A stretch of DNA of 64,000 nt. Origin: JAJDXO01 sp965207535 (GTDB lineage Bacteria > Pseudomonadota > Alphaproteobacteria > Rhodospirillales > UBA2165). Shown here one piece after another: positions 33,513-43,076 of the stretch. The position numbers and the translations under genes were made by a program. The stretch lies in contig CBDBMR010000011.1 of NCBI GenBank assembly GCA_965207535.1, forward strand, positions 62,001 through 126,000. The letters are read 5' to 3'. The notes under the pieces were generated by a model, which was given only the letters and a program-made list of their open reading frames with translations, made no database searches and was not told the origin of the DNA. Position 1 is the first letter of the stretch; each line of letters begins with the position of its first letter.

Positions 33513-35066
33513 ATGAAATTCGCACGTTACGCGTTGTCCGCAGGGGCAGCGGTACTTCTCGCGACGACCGCGGATCCCGCCGCGGCGCAAAAATCCAAGG
33601 ACACGCTGAGGGTCGCTGGGTTGCAGCCCGTTCGGGTGGTCGACGCGGTGTTCGATCCGAACCCGCAGACCAACCTGTTGGACCGGATGGTCTTCGACAC
33701 GCTGGTCTACTACGACGTCGAGGCGCGCAAGGTGGTGCCGCTGTTGGCCGAATCGTATACCCGCGTCGATCCACTGACCATCGAGTACAAGCTCCGCAAG
33801 GGGCTCAAATTTCACAATGGCATGCCGGTGACCGCCGACGACGTGGTGTACACCTTCGACTTCGTCAAGGACCCCAAGGTCAACTTCCGGTTCAAGGGCA
33901 CCCGCTATGGGGTCTACAACAAGGCGGTAAAGGTGGACGATCACACGGTGCGGATTTCCACCAAGGCGCCGTACGCGCCGTTCGAATCGCGAATAATGTC
34001 GCTGCCGATTTTCCCCAAAGCCGTTCACAGCAAGCTTGAGGATCGCAGCAAGTTTGGCCTCAAGCCCATCGGGACGGGCCCGTACATGGCCACACAGGTC
34101 GACGCGACCGCAGGCGTGGTGCTGGAAAAGAACCCGAATTTCAAGCTCGCCGCGAAGGGCTCGAAATCACCGGCGAAAATCGGCCGCGTCGAATTCAAGA
34201 CCATCGGCAACAAACAGACCCAGATCGCCCGGCTGATCGCCGGTGAGCAGGACCTGGTCTACCAGATCACCAAGGATCAGGCCGAGAACCTCTCCAAGAT
34301 GCCGAACCTGCAGGTCACCGTCGGGAGCACCATCCAGTTCATCTATTTCATGGTGGATGCCGCCGACCGGTCGAAGATCGGCATCTTCAAGGACAAGCGG
34401 GTGCGGGAGGCATTGATGCATGCCATCGATCGCCGGGGGCTGGCCAAGGCGCTGGTGCCGGAACCGGTCGCCAGCGAGCCGTTGCAAATCTCCATGTGTC
34501 ATGAATGGCATACCGGCTGCAAGGCCACCAAGTCGCCGCCGGCTTACGATCCCGCACGGGCGAAGGCCCTGCTCAAGGAAGCGGGCGTCGACCCCAACTT
34601 CTCCCTGGCGCTCACGACGTGGGGTCCGTCGCGCCCAACCGCCGAGGCGGTTGCCGGCCAGCTGCGCAAGCTGGGGATCAAGGCGACGGTGGACAACAAC
34701 GCCATCGGCGGCTTCGTGAAGAAGCGCGCCCAGGGCAAGGTTCAGGCCTTCGTCAGCCTGTGGGACAACGGCGGCGGTCAAGCCGACGTGGTCTCCACCT
34801 CGGGATTCTTCTATTTGCCGGGCTCGCGGAACTACAACGGCGACAAGCAGCTTGCGGCGTGGCACAAGCAGGGCCAGACCGAACTGGATCTCGCCAAGCG
34901 CGAGGCCATTTACCAGAAGCTGTTCGACCGGGTCACCGAGGAGCGCTACTCCATGCCGATCGTACCGATCGCCTCCGCGGTGGCGCATACCAAGGAGGTC
35001 AAGCTGCCGACCTGCTGTCACCGTAAGCCCGAAGGCTTCCTGTTCAATTTGATCGAGTGGAACTGA
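33513..35066 (+). CDS. ABC transporter substrate-binding protein, peptide/nickel type (SBP_bac_5)
   Basis: 517 aa with a clear signal peptide ending about residue 25 (DPAAAQ). Family signatures are TIEYKLRKGLKFHNGMPVTADDVVYTFDFVKDPK near residue 90, FKLKPIGTGPY-like GLKPIGTGPYMATQ, and REALMHAIDRRGLAKAL near 300. Proteins of this family bind oligopeptides, nickel, opines or similar compounds in the periplasm. No permease or ATPase genes are adjacent, so it is an orphan. GGGAGG lies 9 bases upstream of the start, and a strong terminator ends the message 20 bases after the stop. Confidence 0.93.
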   Translation: MKFARYALSAGAAVLLATTADPAAAQKSKDTLRVAGLQPVRVVDAVFDPNPQTNLLDRMVFDTLVYYDVEARKVVPLLAESYTRVDPLTIEYKLRKGLKFHNGMPVTADDVVYTFDFVKDPKVNFRFKGTRYGVYNKAVKVDDHTVRISTKAPYAPFESRIMSLPIFPKAVHSKLEDRSKFGLKPIGTGPYMATQVDATAGVVLEKNPNFKLAAKGSKSPAKIGRVEFKTIGNKQTQIARLIAGEQDLVYQITKDQAENLSKMPNLQVTVGSTIQFIYFMVDAADRSKIGIFKDKRVREALMHAIDRRGLAKALVPEPVASEPLQISMCHEWHTGCKATKSPPAYDPARAKALLKEAGVDPNFSLALTTWGPSRPTAEAVAGQLRKLGIKATVDNNAIGGFVKKRAQGKVQAFVSLWDNGGGQADVVSTSGFFYLPGSRNYNGDKQLAAWHKQGQTELDLAKREAIYQKLFDRVTEERYSMPIVPIASAVAHTKEVKLPTCCHRKPEGFLFNLIEWN

Positions 35067-35087
35067 CCACTCGGTTGGTCGTTTATG

Positions 35088-35114
35088 GGGCCGCCGAAAG
35101 GCGGCCCTTTTTTT
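35088..35114 (+). terminator. Intrinsic terminator of the ABC binding protein gene
   Basis: GGGCCGCC (35088-35095), loop GAAA, then GGCGGCCC (35100-35107) and seven T residues (35108-35114). This is the textbook form, an 8-bp G+C stem with a GNRA loop. Confidence 0.95.
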
Positions 35115-35212
35115 GCCGCTCCGCCGCAACATGAGATGCCTCGCCGCCCGGTAATCGCCTGCGGCGTGCGTGAACGCCCGGCCGGCGCTAAGATGCCGTG
35201 CGGGAGAGTTCA

Positions 35213-35794
35213 ATGGGAAACGTCGAGCAGGCCCTCGAGATGATCGACGCCGCCAATGCGCGGGATCCAAATCTGGAGACCGCCGACGGCGAAAAGCAGC
35301 CGAAGGAACTGGTCTATGGCCGCCGGATGTCCGCTTGTCTCGAACGGCTGGCGCCCGAGGCCTCGGATCTCGTTCGGATCGCCGCCCGGGCACAGCACAT
35401 CGAACGTTGGACGGTGCCTCGTGACGGCTACCCGGAAGGGAAGAAGGGCTACCACCGTTGGCGCACGGACCTCGGGCGATTTCACGCGGACCGGGCGGGA
35501 GAAATCATGGCGGCCTGCGGCTACGCCGAGACCGAGATCGAAAAAGTCCAGGCCATGCTGCGGAAGAAGAACCTCCGGTCCGATCCCGACACCCAGCTTT
35601 TGGAGGACACCATTTGCGTGGTGTTCCTGGAGAATTACCTGTCCGGCTTCTCGGCCAAGCATGATCCGGAGAAAATCGTCGACATTCTCCGCAAGACCTG
35701 GGGGAAGATGAGCCCGCGGGGACGAGAGGCGGCGCTCGCCCTCGAACTGAGCGAAGACGCGCGGCAGCTTGTCGAACGGGCGCTTGCCCAATAG
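35213..35794 (+). CDS. DUF4202 family protein
   Basis: 193 aa from ATG 35213 with GGGAGAG upstream. It has the DUF4202 sequence pattern: EMIDAANARDPN, PKELVYGRRMSACL, RAQHIERWTVPRDGYPEGKKGYHRWRTDL, and LLEDTICVVFLENYLSGF. No catalytic function is established for this family. Here it precedes a siroheme methyltransferase and a CbiX-like chelatase gene by ten bases, so a role linked to sulfite or nitrite reduction is possible (inference). Confidence 0.88.
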   Translation: MGNVEQALEMIDAANARDPNLETADGEKQPKELVYGRRMSACLERLAPEASDLVRIAARAQHIERWTVPRDGYPEGKKGYHRWRTDLGRFHADRAGEIMAACGYAETEIEKVQAMLRKKNLRSDPDTQLLEDTICVVFLENYLSGFSAKHDPEKIVDILRKTWGKMSPRGREAALALELSEDARQLVERALAQ

Positions 35795-35803
35795 GGTGCG
35801 GCC

Positions 35804-36589
35804 ATGTCCGCGAGCACACCCCATACCGTGTATCTGGTCGGCGCCGGGCCCGGCGATCCGGACCTTCTGACGGTCAAGGCATTGCGCCTGCTCCAAACGG
35901 CCGAGGTGGTGGTCTACGACCGGCTCGTTTCGGATGCGGTTCTGGACCTTGTCCCCGCCGGCGCGACCCGCATTTTTGCCGGCAAGGCGAGCCGCCGCCG
36001 GGGAGTGCCGCAGGAGGAGATCAACGACATGCTGGTCCGCTTGGCCCGCGAGGGACGAAGCGTGGTCCGGCTGAAGGGCGGTGATCCGTTCGTCTTTGGA
36101 CGGGGCTCGGAGGAAGCCGTGCATCTGGTGGAGAATGGCATCCCGTTCGAAGTGGTGCCGGGCGTGACGGCGGCGATCGCCTGTGCCGCCTATTCCGGAA
36201 TTCCGCTGACCCACCGGGGGCTGGCCAAGAGCGTCCGGGTTATCACCGGGCACCGCCGGGACAACCAGGCTCTCGACTTCGATTGGCCGAGTTTGGCGGA
36301 TGGCGAGACGACACTGGTCGTCTATATGGGCCTCGCCAATCTCGGATTGATCGCCCGGGAACTGATGGACGCGGGAGCCGAAAGCGACCGGCCCGCCGCC
36401 GCCGTCTACCGCGGCTCGACGCCGGACCAGCGCGTCGTGCACGCCACTCTCGGAACCCTCGCCGACCGGGTCCGAGACGCGGGCCTCACCGCCCCTACCC
36501 TGGTCATCATCGGCGAGGTGGCGTCGCTCGGCGAGACGCTCGCCTGGTTCGAGCCGGCGCGTTCCGGCGACCGTCAGGCTCATGGCTAG
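35804..36589 (+). CDS. cobA: Uroporphyrinogen-III C-methyltransferase (SUMT)
   Basis: 261 aa tetrapyrrole methylase that uses SAM to make precorrin-2 for siroheme or cobalamin. Signatures are YLVGAGPGDPDLLTVKAL near residue 5 and VVRLKGGDPFVFGRGSEE near 88, plus VPGVTAAIACAAYSGIPLTHRG near 120. It lacks a CysG-type dehydrogenase domain, so another enzyme is needed for oxidation and metal insertion. The next gene, CbiX-like, overlaps its end by eight bases and could provide chelation. Confidence 0.95.
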   Translation: MSASTPHTVYLVGAGPGDPDLLTVKALRLLQTAEVVVYDRLVSDAVLDLVPAGATRIFAGKASRRRGVPQEEINDMLVRLAREGRSVVRLKGGDPFVFGRGSEEAVHLVENGIPFEVVPGVTAAIACAAYSGIPLTHRGLAKSVRVITGHRRDNQALDFDWPSLADGETTLVVYMGLANLGLIARELMDAGAESDRPAAAVYRGSTPDQRVVHATLGTLADRVRDAGLTAPTLVIIGEVASLGETLAWFEPARSGDRQAHG

Positions 36590-37322
36590 TCTTGCGGACA
36601 CCGTCCTATTGATCGTCGGACACGGTGCCGCGGATGCGCCCACGGCGGCCGACGCGGTGACGTCGCATGCGCGGAACATAGCGTCACGGGAGATTTTCGC
36701 CGACGTCCGTTCCGGTTTCCTGCGGCAGGAACCGTTCGCCAAATCCGTCCTCGATCAAATCGGCGGCCGGTCCGTCGTCGTCGTGCCTCATTTCGCGGCC
36801 GACGGCTACGTCGCCGGCGAAGTCCTGCCGGGCGAGCTGGGCATCGAGGACGGAACCGCCCTGACCAAGGCGGTCGGCTCCCACCCGAATATTCCGGCGG
36901 TCGCGGTGGACCTGGTTCTCACCGAAGCACGGGACGCCGGCATCGATCCCGGCAGGACCGATATCGTCGTCGTGGGCCACGGCACCAGGCGCAACGATCG
37001 CTCGGAAACGTCGACCGCCCGCCTCGCCGAATTGGTTCTCGCCGAAACCGGCGCCGCTTCCTGCACGGCGGCGTTTCTGGAGATCGATCCGTTGATCGAG
37101 GATTGGCGGGAGTTCACCAGCCGGCCCCATGTGATCGTGCTCCCCAACCTGTTCGCCGCGGGGTTTCACGGCGCCGAGGACATCCCCGCCCGGCTTGGCG
37201 CGCCCGGCAAGCGGCAATTGCACCTGTGTCCGCCGCTGGGGACGGCGCCGGTCATGGCCGACCTGATCGTCGACCAGGCGTTGTCGTGTTTGGCGGGAAC
37301 CGAAGAGACCGCGCATGCTTGA
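36582..37322 (+). CDS. CbiX/SirB-like chelatase
   Basis: 246 aa with duplicated ferrochelatase-like domains. The first half has VLLIVGHGA near residue 8; the second has DIVVVGHGTRRNDRSETS near 127, with metal-site His in both. CbiX-family proteins insert Co or Fe into sirohydrochlorin. The pairing with SUMT makes siroheme formation the likely pathway. It overlaps cobA by eight bases, so the genes are translationally coupled. The missing precorrin-2 dehydrogenase would be elsewhere. Confidence 0.85.
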   Translation: MASLADTVLLIVGHGAADAPTAADAVTSHARNIASREIFADVRSGFLRQEPFAKSVLDQIGGRSVVVVPHFAADGYVAGEVLPGELGIEDGTALTKAVGSHPNIPAVAVDLVLTEARDAGIDPGRTDIVVVGHGTRRNDRSETSTARLAELVLAETGAASCTAAFLEIDPLIEDWREFTSRPHVIVLPNLFAAGFHGAEDIPARLGAPGKRQLHLCPPLGTAPVMADLIVDQALSCLAGTEETAHA

Positions 37323-37351
37323 AGATGCGGTGCGATTGGCCGAATTCGGCC

Positions 37352-38335
37352 TCACGGCAGCATGATCACCTGACCGGTGGTCTTGCGGGCTGCCGCGTCC
37401 CGGTGGACCTTGGGCGCGTCCCGCAGTTTGTACCGGTGATCGATGGTAATCCTGACTTTGCCGCTCTTGATCATGCGTATCACCAAACGGGCGCTCGCAT
37501 CGGCGATTTCGGGCGACGTCATGTAGTTGACCGTGGTCGCCCGGTGAATGAAGGGGGACTTGGCCTGACCTTCCTTTAGCAGATCGAGGGGCGGCGGCGG
37601 TCCCGATGCGGCGCCGAAGCTGACCGCCAGCCCGAGGACCCTCGTGCATTCGATGGAGCCAGCCCACGTGGTCCTGCCGACCGAATCGTAAACCACGTCC
37701 GCCCCCTCGCCTTTGGTCAGGCGCATGACCTCCTTGACGAAGTCCTTCTTGGCATAATTGATCACGTGCGCCGCGCCATGGCGTTTGGCCAACCGGCACT
37801 TGGCGTCGGTGCCCGCGGTGCCGATCAGCGTCGCGCCCACCGCCTTCGCCCACTGGCAGGCGATCAGGCCGACCCCGCCGGCGGCCGCGTGAAACAGGAT
37901 GACGTCGCCCTTCTTGAGCTTGCGGGTCCGGTTGAACAGATATTCGACGGTGCGGCCCTTCGACAGCATGGCCGCCGCGGTCTCATCGTCGATCCACCCG
38001 GGCAGCCTGATCAAATGATCCGCCTCGATGAGCCGCGCCTCCGAGTAGCTGCCCGGCATGCCCGTGGCGTAGGCGACCCGGTCGCCGGCTTTCACCCGCG
38101 TGACGCCGCGCCCGACCGCCTCGACCACGCCCGCGCCCTCGATACCGATACCCATCGGCAAGGGCCCGCGCGGCGGATAGAGGCCGCTCCGTATATACGT
38201 GTCCACCAAATTGAATCCGACGGCGGTGTGGCGGACGATCGCCTGCCCTGCTTTGGGTTTCGGCAGTTCCACCTCTTCCCACTTCATCGCCGCCGGCGGC
38301 CCGGGCTTGTGAACACGAAAGGCGTGGGTCTTCAT
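37352..38335 (-). CDS. Quinone oxidoreductase-like medium-chain dehydrogenase
   Basis: 327 aa zinc-free MDR enzyme related to NADPH:quinone oxidoreductase. The N-terminal GroES-like part has GFNLVDTYIRSGLYPPRGPLPMGIGIEGAG near residue 40. The Rossmann part has the nucleotide loop HAAAGGVGLIACQWAKAVGATLIGTAG near 145. It would reduce quinones or alpha,beta-unsaturated carbonyls with NADPH. It ends convergent to the CbiX-like gene and stands alone in the leftward direction. Confidence 0.92.
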   Translation of the reverse strand: MKTHAFRVHKPGPPAAMKWEEVELPKPKAGQAIVRHTAVGFNLVDTYIRSGLYPPRGPLPMGIGIEGAGVVEAVGRGVTRVKAGDRVAYATGMPGSYSEARLIEADHLIRLPGWIDDETAAAMLSKGRTVEYLFNRTRKLKKGDVILFHAAAGGVGLIACQWAKAVGATLIGTAGTDAKCRLAKRHGAAHVINYAKKDFVKEVMRLTKGEGADVVYDSVGRTTWAGSIECTRVLGLAVSFGAASGPPPPLDLLKEGQAKSPFIHRATTVNYMTSPEIADASARLVIRMIKSGKVRITIDHRYKLRDAPKVHRDAAARKTTGQVIMLP

Positions 38336-38436
38336 CTCGTTTCTCCCGACGTTATGGGCGCTATAGCCGCCTGGCGGGGCGTCATTTGGACGTAGTCGAG
38401 CTTCTCCGGGCGGCGGGTCATTCGGCTATTGGGCGG

Positions 38437-39456
38437 CTACTGCGCGGCGTCGGCCTGGGTTTCGAACGCCGGCATGATTTCGCGCGAAAACTCCCGCAAC
38501 GTCTCGGCGCTGCCGGGAAGCAGGATCAGAACATACTCCACGCCCCACAATTGGAGCTGTTGAAGCCGCTCGACGATGCGTTCGGGCGTGCCGATCAGCG
38601 CGCTGTCCGGATTGCTCATATCCTGAACCGCGAATGTTTCCGGCTGCGCGTCACGGCGCAGTCCCGGCAGAGCGCCGTAATCCTCGGCCATTTTGGCGTT
38701 GCGTTCGATACGCGCCCGGATCGCTTCTTCGTACTCTTCTTGCGTCCGGGTAATCGTCAGTCCCCGGGCGACGGCCAACTCATCGGGCAGCAAGGGCCGG
38801 CCGATCTCGGCGCAGGTGTCCCGCCATACTTTCAGGCGCTCCCGGGTTCGGGCATCCGTGGCGAAATGATCGAGCAGAATATTGAATCCCGATTTGGCCA
38901 CCCGGGCGATGGACTCGTCGGTGCCGGCGGCCGACCACAGCGGCGGGTGGGGTTTCTGGACGACCGGCGGCTCGACGACGATATTCCGGAAGCTCCAGAA
39001 CCGGCCGTCATGGTCGAAACGTTCATCGGACAGCCACGATTTCCGGATCAGCTCGACGGACTCCTCGTAGCGCGGCAGTCCCTCTTCCTTGGGGATGCAG
39101 AACCCCTCGAACTCGATGTCGCGGTAGCCTTTCCCGACACCAAAATCCAACCGGCCGCCGGACAGCAGATCGACGGTCGCCGCCTGCTCCGCGATCAGCA
39201 CCGGGCTGTGCCACGGAAGCACGGTAACCGCCGTGCCGAGACGAATGGCGCTGGTCTTGGCGGCGAGATAGGACAACAGGTTCAGGGATGAGGAAACCTG
39301 GCCGGAGCCGGAAAAATGGTGTTCGACGAGAAAGATGCTGTGAAAGCCCAGGCTTTCCGCCTCGACGACGAGATCGACGAATTTTCGGTAGCCCTGGCTG
39401 TCCGCCGTTTCGTCGCCGCGCTTCGCCACGGCGCCGCCGAATAATCCGAATCGCAT
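38437..39456 (-). CDS. LLM-class flavin-dependent monooxygenase (second copy)
   Basis: 339 aa from ATG 39456. It begins MRFGLFGGAVAKRG, then SIFLVEHHFSGSGQVSSSLNLLSYLAAKTSAIRLGTAVTVLPWHSPVLIAEQAATVDLLSGGRLDFGVGKGY, the typical flavin-binding barrel. A long in-frame extension upstream lacks family sequence and runs into the repeat region. It is not closely clustered with other pathway genes. Its relation to the LLM protein at 24793 is only at family level. Confidence 0.9.
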   Translation of the reverse strand: MRFGLFGGAVAKRGDETADSQGYRKFVDLVVEAESLGFHSIFLVEHHFSGSGQVSSSLNLLSYLAAKTSAIRLGTAVTVLPWHSPVLIAEQAATVDLLSGGRLDFGVGKGYRDIEFEGFCIPKEEGLPRYEESVELIRKSWLSDERFDHDGRFWSFRNIVVEPPVVQKPHPPLWSAAGTDESIARVAKSGFNILLDHFATDARTRERLKVWRDTCAEIGRPLLPDELAVARGLTITRTQEEYEEAIRARIERNAKMAEDYGALPGLRRDAQPETFAVQDMSNPDSALIGTPERIVERLQQLQLWGVEYVLILLPGSAETLREFSREIMPAFETQADAAQ

Positions 39457-39570
39457 ATGAGATCCCAACCCGATCGCGTCAGTTGCCGCTTTCGGCGTCG
39501 AGCCTAAGGCTCCGTTCCGGCCTTTGCAAACGAGGGACGATGGAGGCAGTTTGGCTGATCGTAGCATCTT

Positions 39571-39735
39571 TATGACCCCCTCGCCCCCCTTTTGGGGGGA
39601 GAGGGATGCGGAGGCTTGGCGAGGCGAGCGCCGAGCCTCAGCCGTAGCTGGGTGAGGGGGGAATTTTCATATCGCCCTCACCCCTATTGACCCCCTCACC
39701 CCGACCCTCTCCCCCTGAAGAAGGGGGAGAGGGAA
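39571..39735. repeat. GC-rich palindromic intergenic repeat cluster
   Basis: Several C-rich and G-rich arms lie in tandem: CTCGCCCCCC with its complement at 39579-39602, CTCACCCC units at 39677-39715, and CCTCTCCCCCTGAAGAAGGGGGAGAGG around 39711-39736. The whole 39457-39838 interval contains no other recognisable gene. The units resemble those at 20.8, 42.7 and 45.0 kb. Confidence 0.7.
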
Positions 39736-39838
39736 CTCGACCGCCGGCAATTGCATATGCCGGGATTTAGGCATATTTACGGGCTAGTTTATGGGCCAGG
39801 TTTATGGGCGAGGCCCGACGCCGGAGGAGAATTCGATC

Positions 39839-40153
39839 ATGGACGACCGGACCCGAATCGAGCTTGAAGCCGCCGCATTCCGCGGCCTCGTCGAGCATCT
39901 GCAAAACCGCACCGACGTGCAGAATATCGATTTGATGGGGCTTGCGGGCTTTTGCCGCAACTGCCTCGCCAAGTGGTATGCGGCGGCCGCCGAGAAGCGG
40001 GATGTGGAGATGGACTACGATCGCGCCCGGGAAATCGTCTACGGCATGCCGTTCCCCGAATGGAAGGAAAAGCACCAGTCCGAGGCCAGCGGCGAGCAGA
40101 AGCGGAAATTCGAGGAGACGAAGCCGCTGCACGCCAAGATCAGCGGCCATTAG
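39839..40153 (+). CDS. DUF1244 family protein
   Basis: 104 aa from ATG 39839 with GGAGGAGA upstream. It matches the compact DUF1244 pattern: ELEAAAFRGLVEHLQNRTDVQNIDLMGLAGFCRNCLAKWY, then FPEWKEKHQSEAS. The two closely spaced Cys in FCRNCL could bind metal or be redox-active. Function is unknown. The family is widespread in Alpha- and Gammaproteobacteria. Confidence 0.9.
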   Translation: MDDRTRIELEAAAFRGLVEHLQNRTDVQNIDLMGLAGFCRNCLAKWYAAAAEKRDVEMDYDRAREIVYGMPFPEWKEKHQSEASGEQKRKFEETKPLHAKISGH

Positions 40154-40249
40154 AGGGACGGCGATTAATCGGACAGACCCGTCTCCCCTCTTGATCGGCG
40201 GCGCAGAGCGCACGATTATAGAAATCAAGCATTTCTCGAGGATGGCAAA

Positions 40250-41314
40250 ATGGCACCGCCCGATACCGCAGACACCACCTCGGAACGCCAAGCGTTCAAC
40301 GAGGAAATCAAGAGCCTCGGCGCCGCGCCCTTGTGGGACCAATATCACGGCGTCCTGACTTCGGAGCCTCAGGTCCAGGGAGTTCCGCATATCTGGAAGT
40401 GGGACGGCATTCGCGACAAAATCCTTCGGGCCGGCGACCTGATTACCGCCAAGGAAGCCGAGCGCCGCGTGCTGATGCTCGAAAATCCGGCCTACCCCGG
40501 CGAGGCCAAGGCGACGGAGACCTTGTTCTCGGGCATACAAATGATCCTCCCCGGCGAAGTGGCGCCTGCCCACCGGCATTCGCCCAATGCGCTCCGCCTG
40601 ATTCTCGAAGGGTCCGGCGGCTACACGTCGGTCAACGGCGAGAAGACCTTCATGGAATTCGGGGACTACATCATCACCCCGAACTGGTGCTGGCACGACC
40701 ACGGCAATGAGGGCGATGAGCCGGTGATTTGGCAGGATATATTGGATTTGCCCCTGGTGCGCAGCATCGGCGCCATCTTCCACAACCCCTATCCGGACGA
40801 TCAGTTCCCGCCCGGCCCGCCGGAAGGAGACAGCCTCGTGCGGTACGGCTCCAACATGGTTCCGGCGGAGGGACTGGCGCCAGACCGGATGGCGTCGCCG
40901 ATCTTTTCCTATCCCTACGCCCGGTCCCGGGAAACCATGGAGAAGCTCGCCGAGACCACCGATCTCGACCCCTATCACGGGCTGAAGATGGAGTTCATCG
41001 ATCCAACGACGGGCGGCGCCGCCATGTCGTCCATCTCGACCTTCCTCCAGCGCCTGCCCAAGGGCTTCAAGGGTGAGCGCTACCAGACCACCGAGGGCTG
41101 CATCTTCACCTGCCTCGAGGGCGGCGGCCGGGCCGTCATCGATACCGGTGGAACCGAAACCGCCATCGAGTTCCAACCCAAGGACGTGTTCTGCGTGCCG
41201 TGCTGGTATCCCTTCCGGCTGGAAGCCGACGAGGACACGTACCTCTTCCAGGGCACCGACAAGGTGGTGCAGACCAAACTCGGCCTGTGGCGGGAGAAGC
41301 GCGGCAACGCGTAG
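40250..41314 (+). CDS. Gentisate 1,2-dioxygenase-like bicupin
   Basis: 354 aa bicupin, the length of gentisate and 1-hydroxy-2-naphthoate dioxygenases. The N-terminal cupin has PGEVAPAHRHSPNALRLILEGSGGYTSVNGE near residue 110, with iron His in HRH and another His in WCWHDHGNEG near 150. The C-terminal cupin (about 260-340) reads CLEGGGRAVIDTGG and lacks a full metal set. The family opens hydroxylated aromatic rings with Fe(II). It starts 97 bases after DUF1244 and is followed by an arylsulfotransferase-like gene, whose start is about 50 bases after its stop. Confidence 0.87.
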   Translation: MAPPDTADTTSERQAFNEEIKSLGAAPLWDQYHGVLTSEPQVQGVPHIWKWDGIRDKILRAGDLITAKEAERRVLMLENPAYPGEAKATETLFSGIQMILPGEVAPAHRHSPNALRLILEGSGGYTSVNGEKTFMEFGDYIITPNWCWHDHGNEGDEPVIWQDILDLPLVRSIGAIFHNPYPDDQFPPGPPEGDSLVRYGSNMVPAEGLAPDRMASPIFSYPYARSRETMEKLAETTDLDPYHGLKMEFIDPTTGGAAMSSISTFLQRLPKGFKGERYQTTEGCIFTCLEGGGRAVIDTGGTETAIEFQPKDVFCVPCWYPFRLEADEDTYLFQGTDKVVQTKLGLWREKRGNA

Positions 41315-41363
41315 CATGACGGCCGGTGCGAACCGGCGCGCCGGCGATCAGGGGGGATTGACG

Positions 41364-42617
41364 ATGACCGGCAGCTTGCCGCCATTTCATATTGACGTCT
41401 GCGATACCGCCCGGCGGGAGCCGGGCATGATGGTGTTCAACGTTCGGCCCGGCGGCCGGGCCGACAATACGGTCGGCAGCGGATGGCTGCTGGGCGTCGA
41501 CCAGCGGGGCGACATCGCGCTCAATTACTCGGGCGGTGAGCCTGTACAGGACAATCGGCGCCTGCCGAACGGCAATGTCCTCTTCTCCGAGACCGGCATC
41601 GGGCGAATTTACGAAATGACCCGGGGCGGCGAAATCGTCCGTCACTGGTACGTCACCGGAAAATGGCGGGACAAGGAGCCGCCGGTCGGCGGCATCCCCA
41701 TCGATCTTTACCTCACCCATCACGCCATCAACATGCTGGGCAACGGCAACCTGCTTCTGATGTCCGCCGAGGTCCGAACTTTCGACGACTGGCCGGGCAG
41801 CGAAACGGATCCCGGCGCGCCGCCTGAGACCGCGAACGTGGTCGGCGACATAATTTGCGAGGTAACCCCCGACGGCGCCGTCATCAATCGATGGCGCATC
41901 CTGGATATGCTGGATCCCTACCGGATGTGCTACGGCTCCCGGTCGGGCTACTGGCGCAGCCGCGGCTTCGCCGATTCCTTCGATTGGTGCCATGGCAACG
42001 CCACCGCCGAGGATCCCAAGGACGGCGGCATTCTCGTCTCCCTTCGGACCCAGGACTGCATCATCAAATTCGACCGGGCCTCGGGCGGCCTCATGTGGAT
42101 TCTCGGCACCCACGACAATTGGCGGCCGCCGTGGTCCGAAAATCTGCTCAAGCCCGTCGGCGATGTGGGCTGGCAGTTCCATCAGCACGACTGCTCGGTG
42201 ACGCCGTCGGGCACGGTCATGTGTTTCGACAACGGGAACTTCCGGGCAACGCCGTTCAATCCCGGTATCCCGGCGGAAGAAAATACCAGCCGCGTGGTCG
42301 AGTTTCGCATCGACGAAGACGCCATGACCATCGAACAGGTCTGGTCCTATGGCGATGCGCCCGGCGAGCGGCTTTACGCCACCTACCAGTGCGGCGCCTG
42401 CCGGTTGCCCGAGACGGGCAACACGTTCATCACCTACGGCGGGATCGTCACCAAGGACGGCGTTCCCCATATGGATGTCGAGGCCGGATTTTGCCGGGCC
42501 CGGCTGATCGAAGTCACGCCGGACAAGGAAATCGTCTTCGACATGTGGATCGAGGATACCGGATCCGACCCGATGCCGCTCTCGGCGTTTCGCGCCGAGC
42601 ATTTCCCGGAGGCGTAG
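41364..42617 (+). CDS. Arylsulfotransferase (ASST)-family beta-propeller protein
   Basis: 417 aa from ATG 41364 (GGGGGG just upstream). Repeated motifs such as RRLPNGNVLFSETG, HHAINMLGNGNLLLMS, GWQFHQHDCSVTPSGTVMCFDNGN and LPETGNTFITYGG mark the propeller of arylsulfotransferase-like proteins. In characterised enzymes a His becomes sulfated; here H-Q-H-D could fill that role. There is no signal peptide, which is unlike the periplasmic ASST enzymes. A second family member lies at 53194. Confidence 0.8.
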   Translation: MTGSLPPFHIDVCDTARREPGMMVFNVRPGGRADNTVGSGWLLGVDQRGDIALNYSGGEPVQDNRRLPNGNVLFSETGIGRIYEMTRGGEIVRHWYVTGKWRDKEPPVGGIPIDLYLTHHAINMLGNGNLLLMSAEVRTFDDWPGSETDPGAPPETANVVGDIICEVTPDGAVINRWRILDMLDPYRMCYGSRSGYWRSRGFADSFDWCHGNATAEDPKDGGILVSLRTQDCIIKFDRASGGLMWILGTHDNWRPPWSENLLKPVGDVGWQFHQHDCSVTPSGTVMCFDNGNFRATPFNPGIPAEENTSRVVEFRIDEDAMTIEQVWSYGDAPGERLYATYQCGACRLPETGNTFITYGGIVTKDGVPHMDVEAGFCRARLIEVTPDKEIVFDMWIEDTGSDPMPLSAFRAEHFPEA

Positions 42618-42632
42618 CCCCATCGTGTTCCC

Positions 42633-42870
42633 TCTCCCCACCAATTCCCTCCCCAAAACCGGTCCCTCTCCCCTGGAGGGAGAGGGATGCGAAGATAAGG
42701 TCATTCCCCGCCGGGGATTGACCGACTTGGCGGGCGGGAGCCCGGCTTAGCCATGCCTGTCCTCCGGCCAGCGAAGCTGGTCCGGTGGGCTGGGTGAGGG
42801 GGAGTTTTCGTTTCACCCCCACCCTGGTCAATTCCCTGTGGGAAATGACCGACCTCCCCCTTCAAGGTGG
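42633..42870. repeat. GC-rich palindromic repeat region
   Basis: CCTCTCCCC units and their complements occur at 42628-42690, with further arms such as GGTGAGGGGGA at 42792-42805 and CCTCCCCCTTCAAGGTGGAGG around 42853-42874. The rest of 42618-43042 holds no convincing gene; short open frames lack ribosome sites and family sequence. It resembles the units at 20.8, 39.6 and 45.0 kb. Confidence 0.65.
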
Positions 42871-43042
42871 AGGGGAATTGGTTTGGGCGTCCGCACGGGC
42901 CCCCTTGGCGCAATTCGGAAGCCCTTTCGCTTTCAGGACTAACGATGTGTCCGGAAATGCATGAAAGTAGTAGGTGCATTGAGCCAACCGGACCGGAGCA
43001 AGCGGCTTGTCGCGTGGCGTCGGCCGCCTGCTCCGGCGCCGG

Positions 43043-43076
43043 ATTGCTCCCGATAGCTGTTGCTATCGCGCGTAAT
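43043..43076 (+). repeat. 34-bp recombination-like site A (13-8-13)
   Basis: Left arm ATTGCTCCCGATA (43043-43055), spacer GCTGTTGC (43056-43063), right arm TATCGCGCGTAAT (43064-43076). The arms are inverted and match at 10 of 13 positions. The site is an inverted near-copy of the one at 44394, and the recombinase gene lies between them. Confidence 0.7.
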